From assembly GCF_013373795.3 (NCBI RefSeq), contig NZ_CP088022.1, positions 1,922,001 through 1,986,000 of the forward strand: a DNA stretch of 64,000 nt. Reading direction: 5' to 3'. A program made the position numbers and the translations under genes. Positions 53,576 through 62,153 of this stretch are shown here, piece after piece; position 1 is the stretch's first letter; every line of letters starts with the position of its first letter. The notes below the pieces were generated by a model. The model made no database searches and was not told the origin of the DNA. It saw only the letters and a program-made list of their open reading frames with translations. Source of the DNA: Bradyrhizobium quebecense (GTDB lineage: Bacteria; Pseudomonadota; Alphaproteobacteria; Rhizobiales; Xanthobacteraceae).

Positions 53576-55861
53576 ATGAGCGAGCATCGGAAGCCGCCGT
53601 TCGGCGGCAGCATCGGCAAGACGGTTGCGACCTCGAAGCCGTGGTGGCCCGACGCGCGTCAGCCGCCGGCCGGTGCGCCGAACATTCTCGTCGTCCTGTT
53701 CGACGATGTCGGCTTCTCCGATTTCGGCTGCTACGGCTCACCGATCCGGACGCCGACCATCGACCGGCTCGCCGCCGAGGGCCTGCGCTATAGCGGCTTC
53801 CACACCACCGCGATGTGCTCGACTACGCGCGCGGCGCTGCTCACCGGGCGCAACCATCATTCGGTCGGCGTCGGGTGCCTCGCCAATTTCGATTCCGGCT
53901 ATCCCGGCTATCGCGGCAAGATCGCGCGCGAGGCGGGGACGCTTGCCGAGATGCTGCGCCAACACGGCTATCGCAATTACATGGTCGGCAAGTGGCACGT
54001 CACGCCGCTGACCGAGAGCGGCGCTACCGGTCCGTTCGACGGCTGGCCGCTCGGCCGCGGATTCGACCGCTTCTACGGCTTCCTCGACGCGGAGACCGAT
54101 CAATATGCGCCGGAGCTCGTGTCGGACAACACGCAGATCGATCCGCCGGGAACTTACGAGAGCGGCTATCATCTGACGTCCGATCTGGTCGATCAGTCGA
54201 TCCGCTTCATCGCCGATCACGTGGCCGATCGTCCCGATCTGCCGTGGCTGACCTGGCTTGCGCCAGGCGCCTGCCACGCGCCACATCAGGCGCCTGCCGA
54301 TATCATCAAGAGCTATGACGCAACCTTTGCCCATGGCTGGGATGTCGAGCGCGCGCAGCGGATGGCGCGGCAGAAGGCGATGGGGTTGGTGCCGGAAGCC
54401 ACCAGGATGCCGGCAAGGAACGACGGCGTGAAGGCGTGGGACGCGCATTCCGCCGACGAGCAGCGCGTGTTCACGCGGTTGCAGGCGGCTTATGCCGGCA
54501 TGCTCGACCACGCCGACCAGCATCTGGCGCGGCTGATCACTTTTCTCGACAAGGCCGGCATTCGCGACAACACGCTGGTCATCGTGATGTCCGACAATGG
54601 CGCGAGCCAGGAGGGCGGCCCGCTCGGCTTCGTCAATGCGATGGGGCCGTATAACTTCCGGCCGGAGCCGCTGCCGGCGAAGTTGCAGCGGGTCGACGAC
54701 ATCGGCGGGCCGGACACGCACTCCAACTTTCCGCACGGCTGGGCGATGGCCTCGAACACGCCGTTGCGGCGCTACAAGCAGAACACCCATGGCGGCGGCA
54801 TTCGCGATCCCTTCGTGATGAGCTGGCCGAAGCGCATCAAGGCCAAAGGCGAACTGCGCCATCAATTCGTGCACGCCTGCGACCTGACGCCGACACTGCT
54901 CGATCTGATCGGGATCTCCGCGCCGGCCGAGGTCGCGGGCTGCCCGCAGATGCCGCTCGAAGGCGAGAGTTTTGCGCGGTCGATCGACGATGCCTCGGCG
55001 CCGTCGAAGACATCGGCGCAGTATTTCGAGATGTTCGGCCATCGCGGTCTCTGGAAGGACGGATGGAAGGCGGTGTCATTTCATCCCTCCGGCACGCCGT
55101 TCGAGAGCGACACATGGGAGCTGTATCATCTCGATCAGGACTTCTCCGAGGTCGATGACCTCGCAGCGAAGGAACCCGAGCGTCTGGAGCAGATGACGAA
55201 ACTGTGGTGGCGCGAGGCCGAGGCGCACAACGTGCTGCCGCTCGACGACCGTTTCGGGCCGCGCTTTGCCGAGAACGCGGCGCGCTTTCACGGCGCGCGG
55301 ACGAAGTTCACCTTTCATGCCGGCATGGGGCACGTGCCGACCGACGTCGCACCCGATGTCCGCAGCCGCAGCTACACCATCGAGGCGCATGTCGAGATTG
55401 CCGAAGGCGCGAGCGGCGTGCTGATCGCGCATGGCGACGCCACCTCGGGCTACAGCCTCTACATCAAGGATGGCTTTCTGGTGCACGACCTCAATGTCGG
55501 TGGCGGCCACGAGCTCGTGACCTCCAGCCGCAAGGTGCCTGCGGGTGCGCATCGGCTCGGTGTGCATGTCGAGCGGCTGCTGCGCAAGGAGCCGCCGGCC
55601 AAGGGGGCGCGGACCGGCGTTACCGAATACACGCTGACGATCGACGGCGAGCCGGTGGGATCGATGCACACCCAGCTCGGCTTCCATAATTTCATCTCAT
55701 GGTCCGGGCTCGACATCGGCCGCGATCGCGGCAGCCCGGTCTCGCACTACGCGGCGCCGTTCGAATTCACCGGCAGGCTGTTGCAGGTGACGGTCGTCAT
55801 GCATGACGACCAGAAGCTCGATGGCGACGGCGTCGGGAATGCGCAGATGGCGCGGCAGTAG
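53576..55861 (+). CDS. Arylsulfatase, with a variant CxTxR active-site motif
   Basis: 761 residues of the alkaline-phosphatase superfamily sulfatases. The metal site opens with LVVLFDDVGFSDFGCYG. The formylglycine signature reads C81-S-T-T-R85 (TAMCSTTRAALLTGRNHH), where the usual third position is Pro or Ala. HVTPL and the C-terminal sulfatase regions (NGASQEGGP, GWAMASNTP, HGGGIRDPF) are kept. After the catalytic part comes an additional C-terminal domain of about 190 residues. It should hydrolyse a sulfate ester, giving sulfate for growth. No signal peptide is obvious. It is probably controlled by the divergent TetR. Confidence 0.83.
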   Translation: MSEHRKPPFGGSIGKTVATSKPWWPDARQPPAGAPNILVVLFDDVGFSDFGCYGSPIRTPTIDRLAAEGLRYSGFHTTAMCSTTRAALLTGRNHHSVGVGCLANFDSGYPGYRGKIAREAGTLAEMLRQHGYRNYMVGKWHVTPLTESGATGPFDGWPLGRGFDRFYGFLDAETDQYAPELVSDNTQIDPPGTYESGYHLTSDLVDQSIRFIADHVADRPDLPWLTWLAPGACHAPHQAPADIIKSYDATFAHGWDVERAQRMARQKAMGLVPEATRMPARNDGVKAWDAHSADEQRVFTRLQAAYAGMLDHADQHLARLITFLDKAGIRDNTLVIVMSDNGASQEGGPLGFVNAMGPYNFRPEPLPAKLQRVDDIGGPDTHSNFPHGWAMASNTPLRRYKQNTHGGGIRDPFVMSWPKRIKAKGELRHQFVHACDLTPTLLDLIGISAPAEVAGCPQMPLEGESFARSIDDASAPSKTSAQYFEMFGHRGLWKDGWKAVSFHPSGTPFESDTWELYHLDQDFSEVDDLAAKEPERLEQMTKLWWREAEAHNVLPLDDRFGPRFAENAARFHGARTKFTFHAGMGHVPTDVAPDVRSRSYTIEAHVEIAEGASGVLIAHGDATSGYSLYIKDGFLVHDLNVGGGHELVTSSRKVPAGAHRLGVHVERLLRKEPPAKGARTGVTEYTLTIDGEPVGSMHTQLGFHNFISWSGLDIGRDRGSPVSHYAAPFEFTGRLLQVTVVMHDDQKLDGDGVGNAQMARQ

Positions 55862-55886
55862 ACGATGGGTCACCGATGATGGCGCA

Positions 55887-55971
55887 CGTCATTGCGAGGA
55901 GCGAAGCGACGAAGCAATCCATGTCCCCGTCATGCGGAGCGATGGATTGCTTCGCTCCGCTCGCAATGACG
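55887..55971. repeat. Long palindromic intergenic repeat
   Basis: Arms 55887-55922 (beginning CGTCATTGCGAG) and 55942-55971 (ending CTCGCAATGACG) pair over about 30 bases, with a short bulge. It lies between the arylsulfatase and IalB genes, which converge on it. I recall this as a very common Bradyrhizobium intergenic repeat; it may help to end transcription from both sides. Confidence 0.7.
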
Positions 55972-55988
55972 GGGAGCGTTCCGCGCTG

Positions 55989-56549
55989 CTACTTGATCTT
56001 GTCGTACACCGTCGCGAAGTCTGCGAGCGGCATCGGGATGCTGATGGTTTCCTTGCCGAGATTCTGGAACGACACCTTGAGCTGCTTGCCCGACTTCAGC
56101 TGGGTCAGGACGTCGGCCGCGATCGGCGCATTGATGTAGCAGCCGCGCGCCTCGCAGGTCTGGATCGGCACGTCGACGGCCTTGCCGTCGTCGACCTGCA
56201 GCTTGGCGCCGACGGGCAGGTTCAGCCCGAGCGGAAGCTGGATCAGCGCAACCGGCGCTCGGGTGTCGCCGGGAACGCGGATATTGACCAGCACGATGAG
56301 CTGGCCGGTCTTGGTCAGCACCGCGGTCTGCTCCATCGCGCATTCGAGCGGCGCGTCGCGGCTCGCGCTGGTGCAGCGCGCGACCCAGCCGGTGTTGTTG
56401 GGAGCAGCGGCGTCGCCTTGCGAAGCTGCGGGAGCAGCTGCCGGAACCGGCGTGGGCGCATTCTTGCCCTTGGGGGCCTCGGCGTAGCCAAGATCGGCCA
56501 GGCCGAACACGGTGAACAGGACGAAAAGCGACTTTGCGACAATCTTCAC
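55989..56549 (-). CDS. Invasion-associated locus B (IalB) family protein
   Basis: 186 residues from a GTG at 56547-56549, with CGGAG upstream. A signal peptide (IVAKSLFVLFTVFGLADLGYAEA) is followed by a proline/alanine-rich linker. The IalB domain comes next: WVARCTSASRDAPLECAMEQTA, GDTRAPVALIQLPLGLNLPVGA and CEARGCYINAPI, with the four cysteines paired as in the family. Such proteins are periplasmic or outer-surface, common in Rhizobiales, and named for a Bartonella factor; the role here is unknown. Confidence 0.83.
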   Translation of the reverse strand: MKIVAKSLFVLFTVFGLADLGYAEAPKGKNAPTPVPAAAPAASQGDAAAPNNTGWVARCTSASRDAPLECAMEQTAVLTKTGQLIVLVNIRVPGDTRAPVALIQLPLGLNLPVGAKLQVDDGKAVDVPIQTCEARGCYINAPIAADVLTQLKSGKQLKVSFQNLGKETISIPMPLADFATVYDKIK

Positions 56550-56607
56550 GATACCGGCTCCGAAATGAACATCTTTCGGGTGTGCCGGTATGCGGGCAAA
56601 AGTCAAG

Positions 56608-59600
56608 TCACTCGGCTGCCTGCTTGACCGATCGGTCCTCGCCATCGTCGGCGTCGTGGTCGGAGCGCGGCGAGCGGCCCCAGTTCGCAAACGCGTTGGA
56701 GAGCCGGTCGAGATAGAGATAAACCACGGGCGTCGTGAACAATGTCAGCGCCTGGCTGACGATCAGGCCGCCGACCATCGCGTAGCCGAGCGGCTGGCGG
56801 ATTTCGGAGCCGGTGCCGGTTCCGAGCATCAGCGGCACGCCGCCGAGCATGGCGGCCATCGTCGTCATCATGATCGGGCGGAAGCGGAGCAGGGCGGCCT
56901 GGCGGATCGCCGCCACCGGCTCCATGTGCTGATCGCGCTCGGCGGCGATCGCGAAGTCGACCATCATGATGCCGTTCTTCTTCACGATGCCGATCAGCAG
57001 GATGATGCCGATCAGCGCGATCAGCGAGAAGTCGAAGCCGGCGGCCATCAGGATCGCCAGCGCGCCGACGCCGGCCGAGGGCAGCGTCGACAGAATGGTG
57101 ATCGGATGGATGTAGCTCTCGTAGAGAATACCGAGGATCAGGTAGACGACCACGAGCGCCGCCAGGATCAGCAGCGGCACGGTCGACAGCGATTGCTGGA
57201 ACGCCTGCGCGGTGCCCTGGAAGCTTGAGCTCAGGGTCGGCGGCGCGCCAAGGTCGATCATGGCTTTCTGCACCGCCTCCGTCGCCTGACCGAGCGCGAC
57301 ACCCTGCGCCAGGTTGAACGAGATGGTGATCGCCGGGAACTGGCCCTGGTGGCTGATCGACAGCGGCCGCACCGGCACGGTGGTCCACTTCGCAAAGGTC
57401 GACAGCGGCACCTGTTCGCCGGTCAGCGGCGACTTGATGTAGATGTTGTTCAGCGTGTCGATCGAGCCCTGCAGCTCCGGCAGCACCTCGAGGATGACGT
57501 GGTAACTGTTGAGCTGGGTGAAGTACTGCGTCACCTGGCGCTGGCCGAACGCGTCATAGAGCGTGTCGTCGATCAGCTGCGGCTGGATGCCGTACCGCGA
57601 GGCGGTGTCGCGGTTGATCTTCAGCTCGACCGTGGTGCCGTTGGTCTGCTGGTCGGTGGCGACGTCACGCAGCTGCGGCAGCGTCTGCATCTTGCCGAGA
57701 ATTTTCGGCGCCCACTGGTTCAGTTCGGAAAGGTCGGCATCCTGCAGCGTGAACTCGAACTGGGTGCGGGTCGGGCGGCCGCCGAGGCGGACGTCCTGCG
57801 CGGCCTGCATGAACAGCCGGGCACCGAGCACCTTCTCCAGCTTCGGCCGCAGGCGGGCGATGATCTGCTGCGCGTTGGCATCGCGCTCGTTCAGCGGTTT
57901 GAGCGTGATGAACATGTTGCCGTTGTTGCCGGCCCGGCCGCTGCCGCCGATCGCCATCGCCACCGTCGCCACGCCGGGATCCTGCATGACGATCTTGCTG
58001 AGCTCCTCCTGCTTCCCCTTCATCTCAGCGAACGAGATGTCCTGGCTGGCCTCCGAGGTCGCGGTGATCAGGCCGACGTCCTGCTGAGGGAAGAAGCCCT
58101 TCGGGATGATGACGAACATGTAGATCGACAGCGCCAGCGTCGCGAAGAAGATCATCAGGGTCGTGAACTTCCAGCGCAGCGCGAGGTCGAGTCCGCTCTC
58201 ATAGCCGCGCAGCATCGCGTCGAAGCCGCGCTCGCTGAGCTTGTAGAGACGACCGTGCCGTTCCTCATTGTGGGCGCGCAGGAAGCGCGAGGCCATCATC
58301 GGCGTCAGCGTCAGCGACACGAACATCGAGACGAAGATGGTCATCGCCAGAACGACCGCGAATTCGCGGAACAGGCGGCCGATGATGCCGCCCATCAGCA
58401 GCAGCGGGATCAGGACCGCGACCAGTGAGATGCTGATCGAGACGATGGTGAAGCCGATTTCCTTGGAACCCTTGAAGGCGGCGGCCATCGGCCTCTCGCC
58501 TTCCTCGATGTAGCGGCTGATGTTCTCCAGCATCACGATGGCGTCGTCGACCACGAAGCCGACAGCGATCGTCAGCGCCATCAGCGACAGATTGTCGAGC
58601 GTGTAGCCGAAGATCCACATCAGCGCGCAGGCGCCCAGCAAAGCCAGTGGCACGGTCACGGCCGGGATGACGGTGGCCCAGAAGCTGCGCAGGAAGGCAA
58701 AGATCACCATCACGACCAGGAAGATGGTCAGGAGCAGGGTGAACTGGACGTCCTCCACTGCGGCGCGGATCGTGGTCGTGCGGTCGCTGATGACCTCGAT
58801 CTTGACCGCCGGCGGAATGGCCGCGACCAGCCGGGGCAGCGCCGCCTTGATCTTGTCGACGGTGTCGATGACGTTGGCGCCGGGCTGCTTGAAGACGACG
58901 AGGAACACGCCGCGCTTGCCGTTGGCCCAGGCCGCCTGCTTGGCATCCTCGGGTCCGGTCACCGCCTGGCCGATGTCGCGGATGCGCAGCGGCCCGCCAT
59001 TGCGGTAGGCGATGATGACGTCGTTCCACGGGTCCGCCGTGAGCAACTGGTCGTTGGCATAGATGGTGTAGGCGCGGGTGGCGCCGTCGATATTGCCCTT
59101 CGGGCTGTCGACGGTTGCGATGTTGATCGCAGCGCGGACATCCTCCAGCGACAGGCCTTTCGCGACCAGCTTGGCCGGGTCGATCTGGACGCGAACCGAC
59201 GGCTTCTGCTGGCCGCCGATGATGACCTGCGCGACGCCGGAAATCTGGCTGATCTGCTGGGCAAGCTGGGCGTCGACGGAATCGCTGACCGTGGTCAGCG
59301 GCAGCGTGTCCGATGTCGCCGACAGCAGCATGATCGGAGCGTCCGCCGGATTGACCTTGCGATAGGTTGGCGGCGAGGGAAGGTTCTTCGGCAACTGGCC
59401 GCTGGCGGCGTTGATGGCGGCCTGTACGTCGTTGGCGGCGCCGTCGATTGAGCGGTTGAGGTCGAACTGGATCGTGACCGACGCCGTGCCCAGATAGCTC
59501 GTCGAAGTCATTTGCGCGATGCCGGGGATCTGCGCGAACTGGCGCTCCAGCGGCTGGGCGACCGAACTCGCCATGGTCTCCGGGCTGCCGCCCGGCAGCG

Positions 59601-59754
59601 TCGCGGTGATCTGGATGGTCGGGAAATCGACCTGCGGCAGCGGCGCGACCGGCAGCAGGGGATAGGCGACGAGGCCGACGAACAGGATGCCGGCCATCAG
59701 CAGCGAGGTGCCGATGGGGAAGCGAATGAATGGTGCGGAAATTCCGTCGCTCAT
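56608..59754 (-). CDS. RND-family multidrug efflux permease (MdtB/MdtC-like)
   Basis: 1048 residues, full-length RND pump with 12 membrane helices and two large periplasmic loops. The proton-relay pair lies in helix 4 (GFVVDDAIVMLENI, Asp-Asp). The N-terminus reads SAPFIRFPIGTSLLM, and PQVDFPTIQI and ASSVAQPLERQF also match the MdtB/C branch. It exports drugs or metabolites from the inner leaflet and periplasm through an outer-membrane channel encoded elsewhere. It overlaps the fusion-protein gene by four bases (ATGA). Confidence 0.9.
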   Translation of the reverse strand: MSDGISAPFIRFPIGTSLLMAGILFVGLVAYPLLPVAPLPQVDFPTIQITATLPGGSPETMASSVAQPLERQFAQIPGIAQMTSTSYLGTASVTIQFDLNRSIDGAANDVQAAINAASGQLPKNLPSPPTYRKVNPADAPIMLLSATSDTLPLTTVSDSVDAQLAQQISQISGVAQVIIGGQQKPSVRVQIDPAKLVAKGLSLEDVRAAINIATVDSPKGNIDGATRAYTIYANDQLLTADPWNDVIIAYRNGGPLRIRDIGQAVTGPEDAKQAAWANGKRGVFLVVFKQPGANVIDTVDKIKAALPRLVAAIPPAVKIEVISDRTTTIRAAVEDVQFTLLLTIFLVVMVIFAFLRSFWATVIPAVTVPLALLGACALMWIFGYTLDNLSLMALTIAVGFVVDDAIVMLENISRYIEEGERPMAAAFKGSKEIGFTIVSISISLVAVLIPLLLMGGIIGRLFREFAVVLAMTIFVSMFVSLTLTPMMASRFLRAHNEERHGRLYKLSERGFDAMLRGYESGLDLALRWKFTTLMIFFATLALSIYMFVIIPKGFFPQQDVGLITATSEASQDISFAEMKGKQEELSKIVMQDPGVATVAMAIGGSGRAGNNGNMFITLKPLNERDANAQQIIARLRPKLEKVLGARLFMQAAQDVRLGGRPTRTQFEFTLQDADLSELNQWAPKILGKMQTLPQLRDVATDQQTNGTTVELKINRDTASRYGIQPQLIDDTLYDAFGQRQVTQYFTQLNSYHVILEVLPELQGSIDTLNNIYIKSPLTGEQVPLSTFAKWTTVPVRPLSISHQGQFPAITISFNLAQGVALGQATEAVQKAMIDLGAPPTLSSSFQGTAQAFQQSLSTVPLLILAALVVVYLILGILYESYIHPITILSTLPSAGVGALAILMAAGFDFSLIALIGIILLIGIVKKNGIMMVDFAIAAERDQHMEPVAAIRQAALLRFRPIMMTTMAAMLGGVPLMLGTGTGSEIRQPLGYAMVGGLIVSQALTLFTTPVVYLYLDRLSNAFANWGRSPRSDHDADDGEDRSVKQAAE

Positions 59755-60920
59755 TCCTGCGTAACCTTCGACTGGGACTGGTCCGTGCTCGCCACCGCCG
59801 TCGTCACCAGGGTTCCCGGCGAGACCTTGTACTGGCCCGCCGTGATCACCTGCTGTCCCGGCGACAGGCCATCCTCAATCACCGACTTGCCGTCGATCGA
59901 CTGGCTGACCTTGAGCTTGCGAAGCTCGGCCTTGTTCTCCTGATTGACTGAATACGCGTAGAGGCCTTCGGTGCCATGCTGCACTGCGTCATCCGGGACG
60001 ACGGTGGCATCCTTCAAGGTTCTGACCAGAAGCCGGGTCGAGACCGACTGGCCCGGCCACAGCGCATGGTCCTTGTTATCAAACACCGCCTTCAGCCGGA
60101 CAGTCCCGCTCGTGGTGTCGACCTGATTGTTGATCAGCGCCAGGGTTCCGGTGGACAGCACCCGCTTGCCGTCGGTGGTCAGGGCAATGGTCTTGGGCGG
60201 CGCAACGGCCAGTGCCGCCTTGATATCGGGCAGCTGGTCTTCCGGCGCGGTGAAGATCACCGTGATCGGCTCGATCTGGGTGATCGTCACGATGCCGGTC
60301 GCCGCCGAGGCATTGACGATGTTGCCGATATCGACCAGTCGCAGGCCGACGATGCCGTCGATCGGCGACTTCACGGTGGCGTAGTCGACCTGGGTCTGGG
60401 CATTGAAGATGGCAGCGTCGTCGGCCGCGATCTGGGCGGTGAGCTGGGCCACGGTGGAGCGCTGGGTGTCGAGCTGCTGGCGCGTCGCGAACTCGCCGAG
60501 CTTGGTGTAGCGCTGCAGGTCGAGATTGGCGTTGGCGATGTTGGCCTCGTCCTGGGCCTTCTTGGCCTTGGCCTGGTCGAGCGTCGCCTGGTAGGGCCGC
60601 GGATCGATCTCGACCAGCGTGTCGCCCGCCTTGACGAACTGGCCTTCCTTGAACGCGATCCTGGTGATCTGGCCGTCGATCCGGGTGCGGACCTGGACGG
60701 TGTTGAATGCCTGCACCGTGCCGAGGCCGGTCAGGTAGACCGGGAAGTCGGCCTTCTCGACCGGCGCGATCTTGACCGGCACGGCCGGGCGCTGGGCGGA
60801 ACGCTTTTGCGAGGCTTCTGCCGCCTGCTGGTTGCTCGTGTATTTCTGCCAGCCGAAATAACCGGCCGCGCCGACCGCAGCGATCACTAAAACCCAACCG
60901 ATGGAGCGTGACTTTGACAT
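59751..60920 (-). CDS. RND efflux membrane fusion protein (MdtA-like)
   Basis: 389 residues from the ATG at 60918-60920. One N-terminal anchor (SIGWVLVIAAVGAAGYFGW) precedes the lipoyl and hairpin parts (RTRIDGQITRIAFKEGQFVKAGDTLVEIDPRPYQATL) and the beta-barrel with the ending EDGLSPGQQVITAGQYKVSPG. It links the inner-membrane pump to an outer-membrane channel. The gene is first in the operon, and its promoter region holds palindromes likely bound by the divergent MarR protein. Confidence 0.88.
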   Translation of the reverse strand: MSKSRSIGWVLVIAAVGAAGYFGWQKYTSNQQAAEASQKRSAQRPAVPVKIAPVEKADFPVYLTGLGTVQAFNTVQVRTRIDGQITRIAFKEGQFVKAGDTLVEIDPRPYQATLDQAKAKKAQDEANIANANLDLQRYTKLGEFATRQQLDTQRSTVAQLTAQIAADDAAIFNAQTQVDYATVKSPIDGIVGLRLVDIGNIVNASAATGIVTITQIEPITVIFTAPEDQLPDIKAALAVAPPKTIALTTDGKRVLSTGTLALINNQVDTTSGTVRLKAVFDNKDHALWPGQSVSTRLLVRTLKDATVVPDDAVQHGTEGLYAYSVNQENKAELRKLKVSQSIDGKSVIEDGLSPGQQVITAGQYKVSPGTLVTTAVASTDQSQSKVTQE

Positions 60921-60980
60921 GCGGACTCTTGGGTTCGACGTAACAATAAAGGGTGATCGAAACGGTTCACAGAGCTTGCG

Positions 60981-61014
60981 GATATAATATGCGTGCACTT
61001 AATGTGTAAACACA
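60981..61014 (-). promoter_or_regulatory. Candidate promoter and operator of the RND efflux operon
   Basis: On the minus strand, TTTACA (complement of 61005-61010) and TATATC (complement of 60981-60986) could be -35 and -10 with an 18-base spacer. A short palindrome TGTGT-AA-ACACA at 61003-61014 covers the -35. This would let a regulator block the efflux promoter. Confidence 0.35.
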
Positions 61015-61029
61015 CCAAGGCTTGAGAAT

Positions 61030-61053
61030 CCTAAACATTTGGAAAGGTTTAGG
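61030..61053. promoter_or_regulatory. Candidate MarR operator
   Basis: CCTAAAC at 61030-61036 and its complement GTTTAGG at 61047-61053 form an inverted repeat with a 10-base spacer, 50 bases before the marR-type start. Spacing and arms fit a MarR dimer site, and it could serve autoregulation. Confidence 0.5.
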
Positions 61054-61102
61054 TCAGAAACGAGCGGAAACATTCCGTCTGGGAAACGCACCGAGGACCC
61101 CT

Positions 61103-61564
61103 ATGTCGCTCGATCTCAAACGCCAGTTCATTGCGCAGCTCGTCGAGAGTTCCCGGCTGCTGCGCAACTATATCGATCATCGCGCCAAGGCGCGAGGCAC
61201 CACGCGCGCCCAATGGATCGTGCTCTTCCGCCTGCGCGAGCAGGAAGGACTGTCCCAGGTCGACCTTGCCGACGTGCTCGAGTTGCAGCCGATCTCGCTG
61301 GTGCGGCTGCTTGACCGCCTCGTCGAACATGGCCTGCTCGAACGCCGTCCCGATCCCAGGGATCGCCGCGCCAATCGGCTGTTCCTGACGAAGAGCGGGC
61401 GCCTCCTCGTCGACGATCTCGATAGTCTGCGCGATGCGATCGCCGGCGACGTGCTCCGCGACGTATCGGACAAACATGTCGAGAGCGGACTGGCCACGCT
61501 GCGCGAGGTCAAGGATCGGATCAAGGCGCTCGGCGAGGATGCCGCGCACATCGCCGCGAAATAG
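61103..61564 (+). CDS. MarR-family transcriptional regulator
   Basis: 153 residues from the ATG at 61103 (GAGG upstream). Winged-helix fold: TRAQWIVLFRLREQEGLSQVDLADVLELQPISLVRLLDRLVEHGLLERRPDPRDRRANRLFLTKSGR, with the wing RPDPRDRR, typical of MarR. It is divergent from the RND efflux operon with two palindromes between, so it probably represses the pump until a drug-like ligand binds. A longer reading frame (from 61022) covers the operator and is rejected. Confidence 0.88.
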   Translation: MSLDLKRQFIAQLVESSRLLRNYIDHRAKARGTTRAQWIVLFRLREQEGLSQVDLADVLELQPISLVRLLDRLVEHGLLERRPDPRDRRANRLFLTKSGRLLVDDLDSLRDAIAGDVLRDVSDKHVESGLATLREVKDRIKALGEDAAHIAAK

Positions 61565-61686
61565 CGCGAGCCTCGCCGCGACCTGCTCTCCATCCGTTCA
61601 CCTGATGCAATTGGCGCGACGCGGTTGAAACGCCGCGGGATGTCGTTCATATCGCGCAGCGACGATGCGACAGGATGAGGGCAGCG

Positions 61687-61926
61687 ATGGATGAGTTGAA
61701 CGGACGCATGATGGCATGCCAGATCCTGGTCACGGGGTTGATCGCGCGTGTCGCCAACGAGCAGCGTGACCCGCTGCGCTTTCTCACCGACTTCCGCGAC
61801 GAGATCAAAGCGGTCGTAGGCGGCGTCAATATCGCCGGCCTCGAGAACAGCGACCGCGTGCGGCAGGTCGCGCAGCGGACCATCGACGAGCTGTTCTCGC
61901 TGATGAAGCCACCAAGCGCCGAATGA
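61687..61926 (+). CDS. Small hypothetical helical protein
   Basis: 79 residues from the ATG at 61687 (GAGGG upstream; an ATG at 61675 is also in frame). It is mostly helical: ELNGRMMACQILVTGLIARVANEQRD, then LRFLTDFRDEIKAVV and SDRVRQVAQRTIDELFSLM. No known motif, signal peptide or membrane segment. It lies downstream of the marR gene but with a 122-base gap. Confidence 0.55.
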   Translation: MDELNGRMMACQILVTGLIARVANEQRDPLRFLTDFRDEIKAVVGGVNIAGLENSDRVRQVAQRTIDELFSLMKPPSAE

Positions 61927-61949
61927 TCGGCGAGGCGTCTCGGCACCGA

Positions 61950-62015
61950 TTTAGAACCATTATTAGAACGCTTAAAAACTCAAGTTTAGAACGGTTTCAA
62001 ACCACAGATTAGAAT
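61950..62015. promoter_or_regulatory. Four repeats of TTAGAA-type half-site upstream of a siderophore receptor
   Basis: TTTAGAAC at 61950-61957, ATTAGAAC at 61962-61969, TTTAGAAC at 61985-61992 and ATTAGAAT at 62008-62015, all in the same orientation, with steps of 12, 23 and 23 bases. TTTAGAA is, as I recall, the half-site of the rhizobial Irr/iron-control element. The last repeat ends 138 bases before the receptor start. Iron-dependent control is likely; the binding protein is inferred. Confidence 0.5.
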
Positions 62016-62153
62016 CGCTTTGAATTGGGGCGATTCAAGCAGACTGTGGCGCTGATCGCATTGATAAACAAAGGCGCGCTCGATAACCGAAAGAGACAGT
62101 TCGTCGCACGGTGATTTCGCGAACGGACTCGCTTTCTGGGGGCGTGCAAGAAA

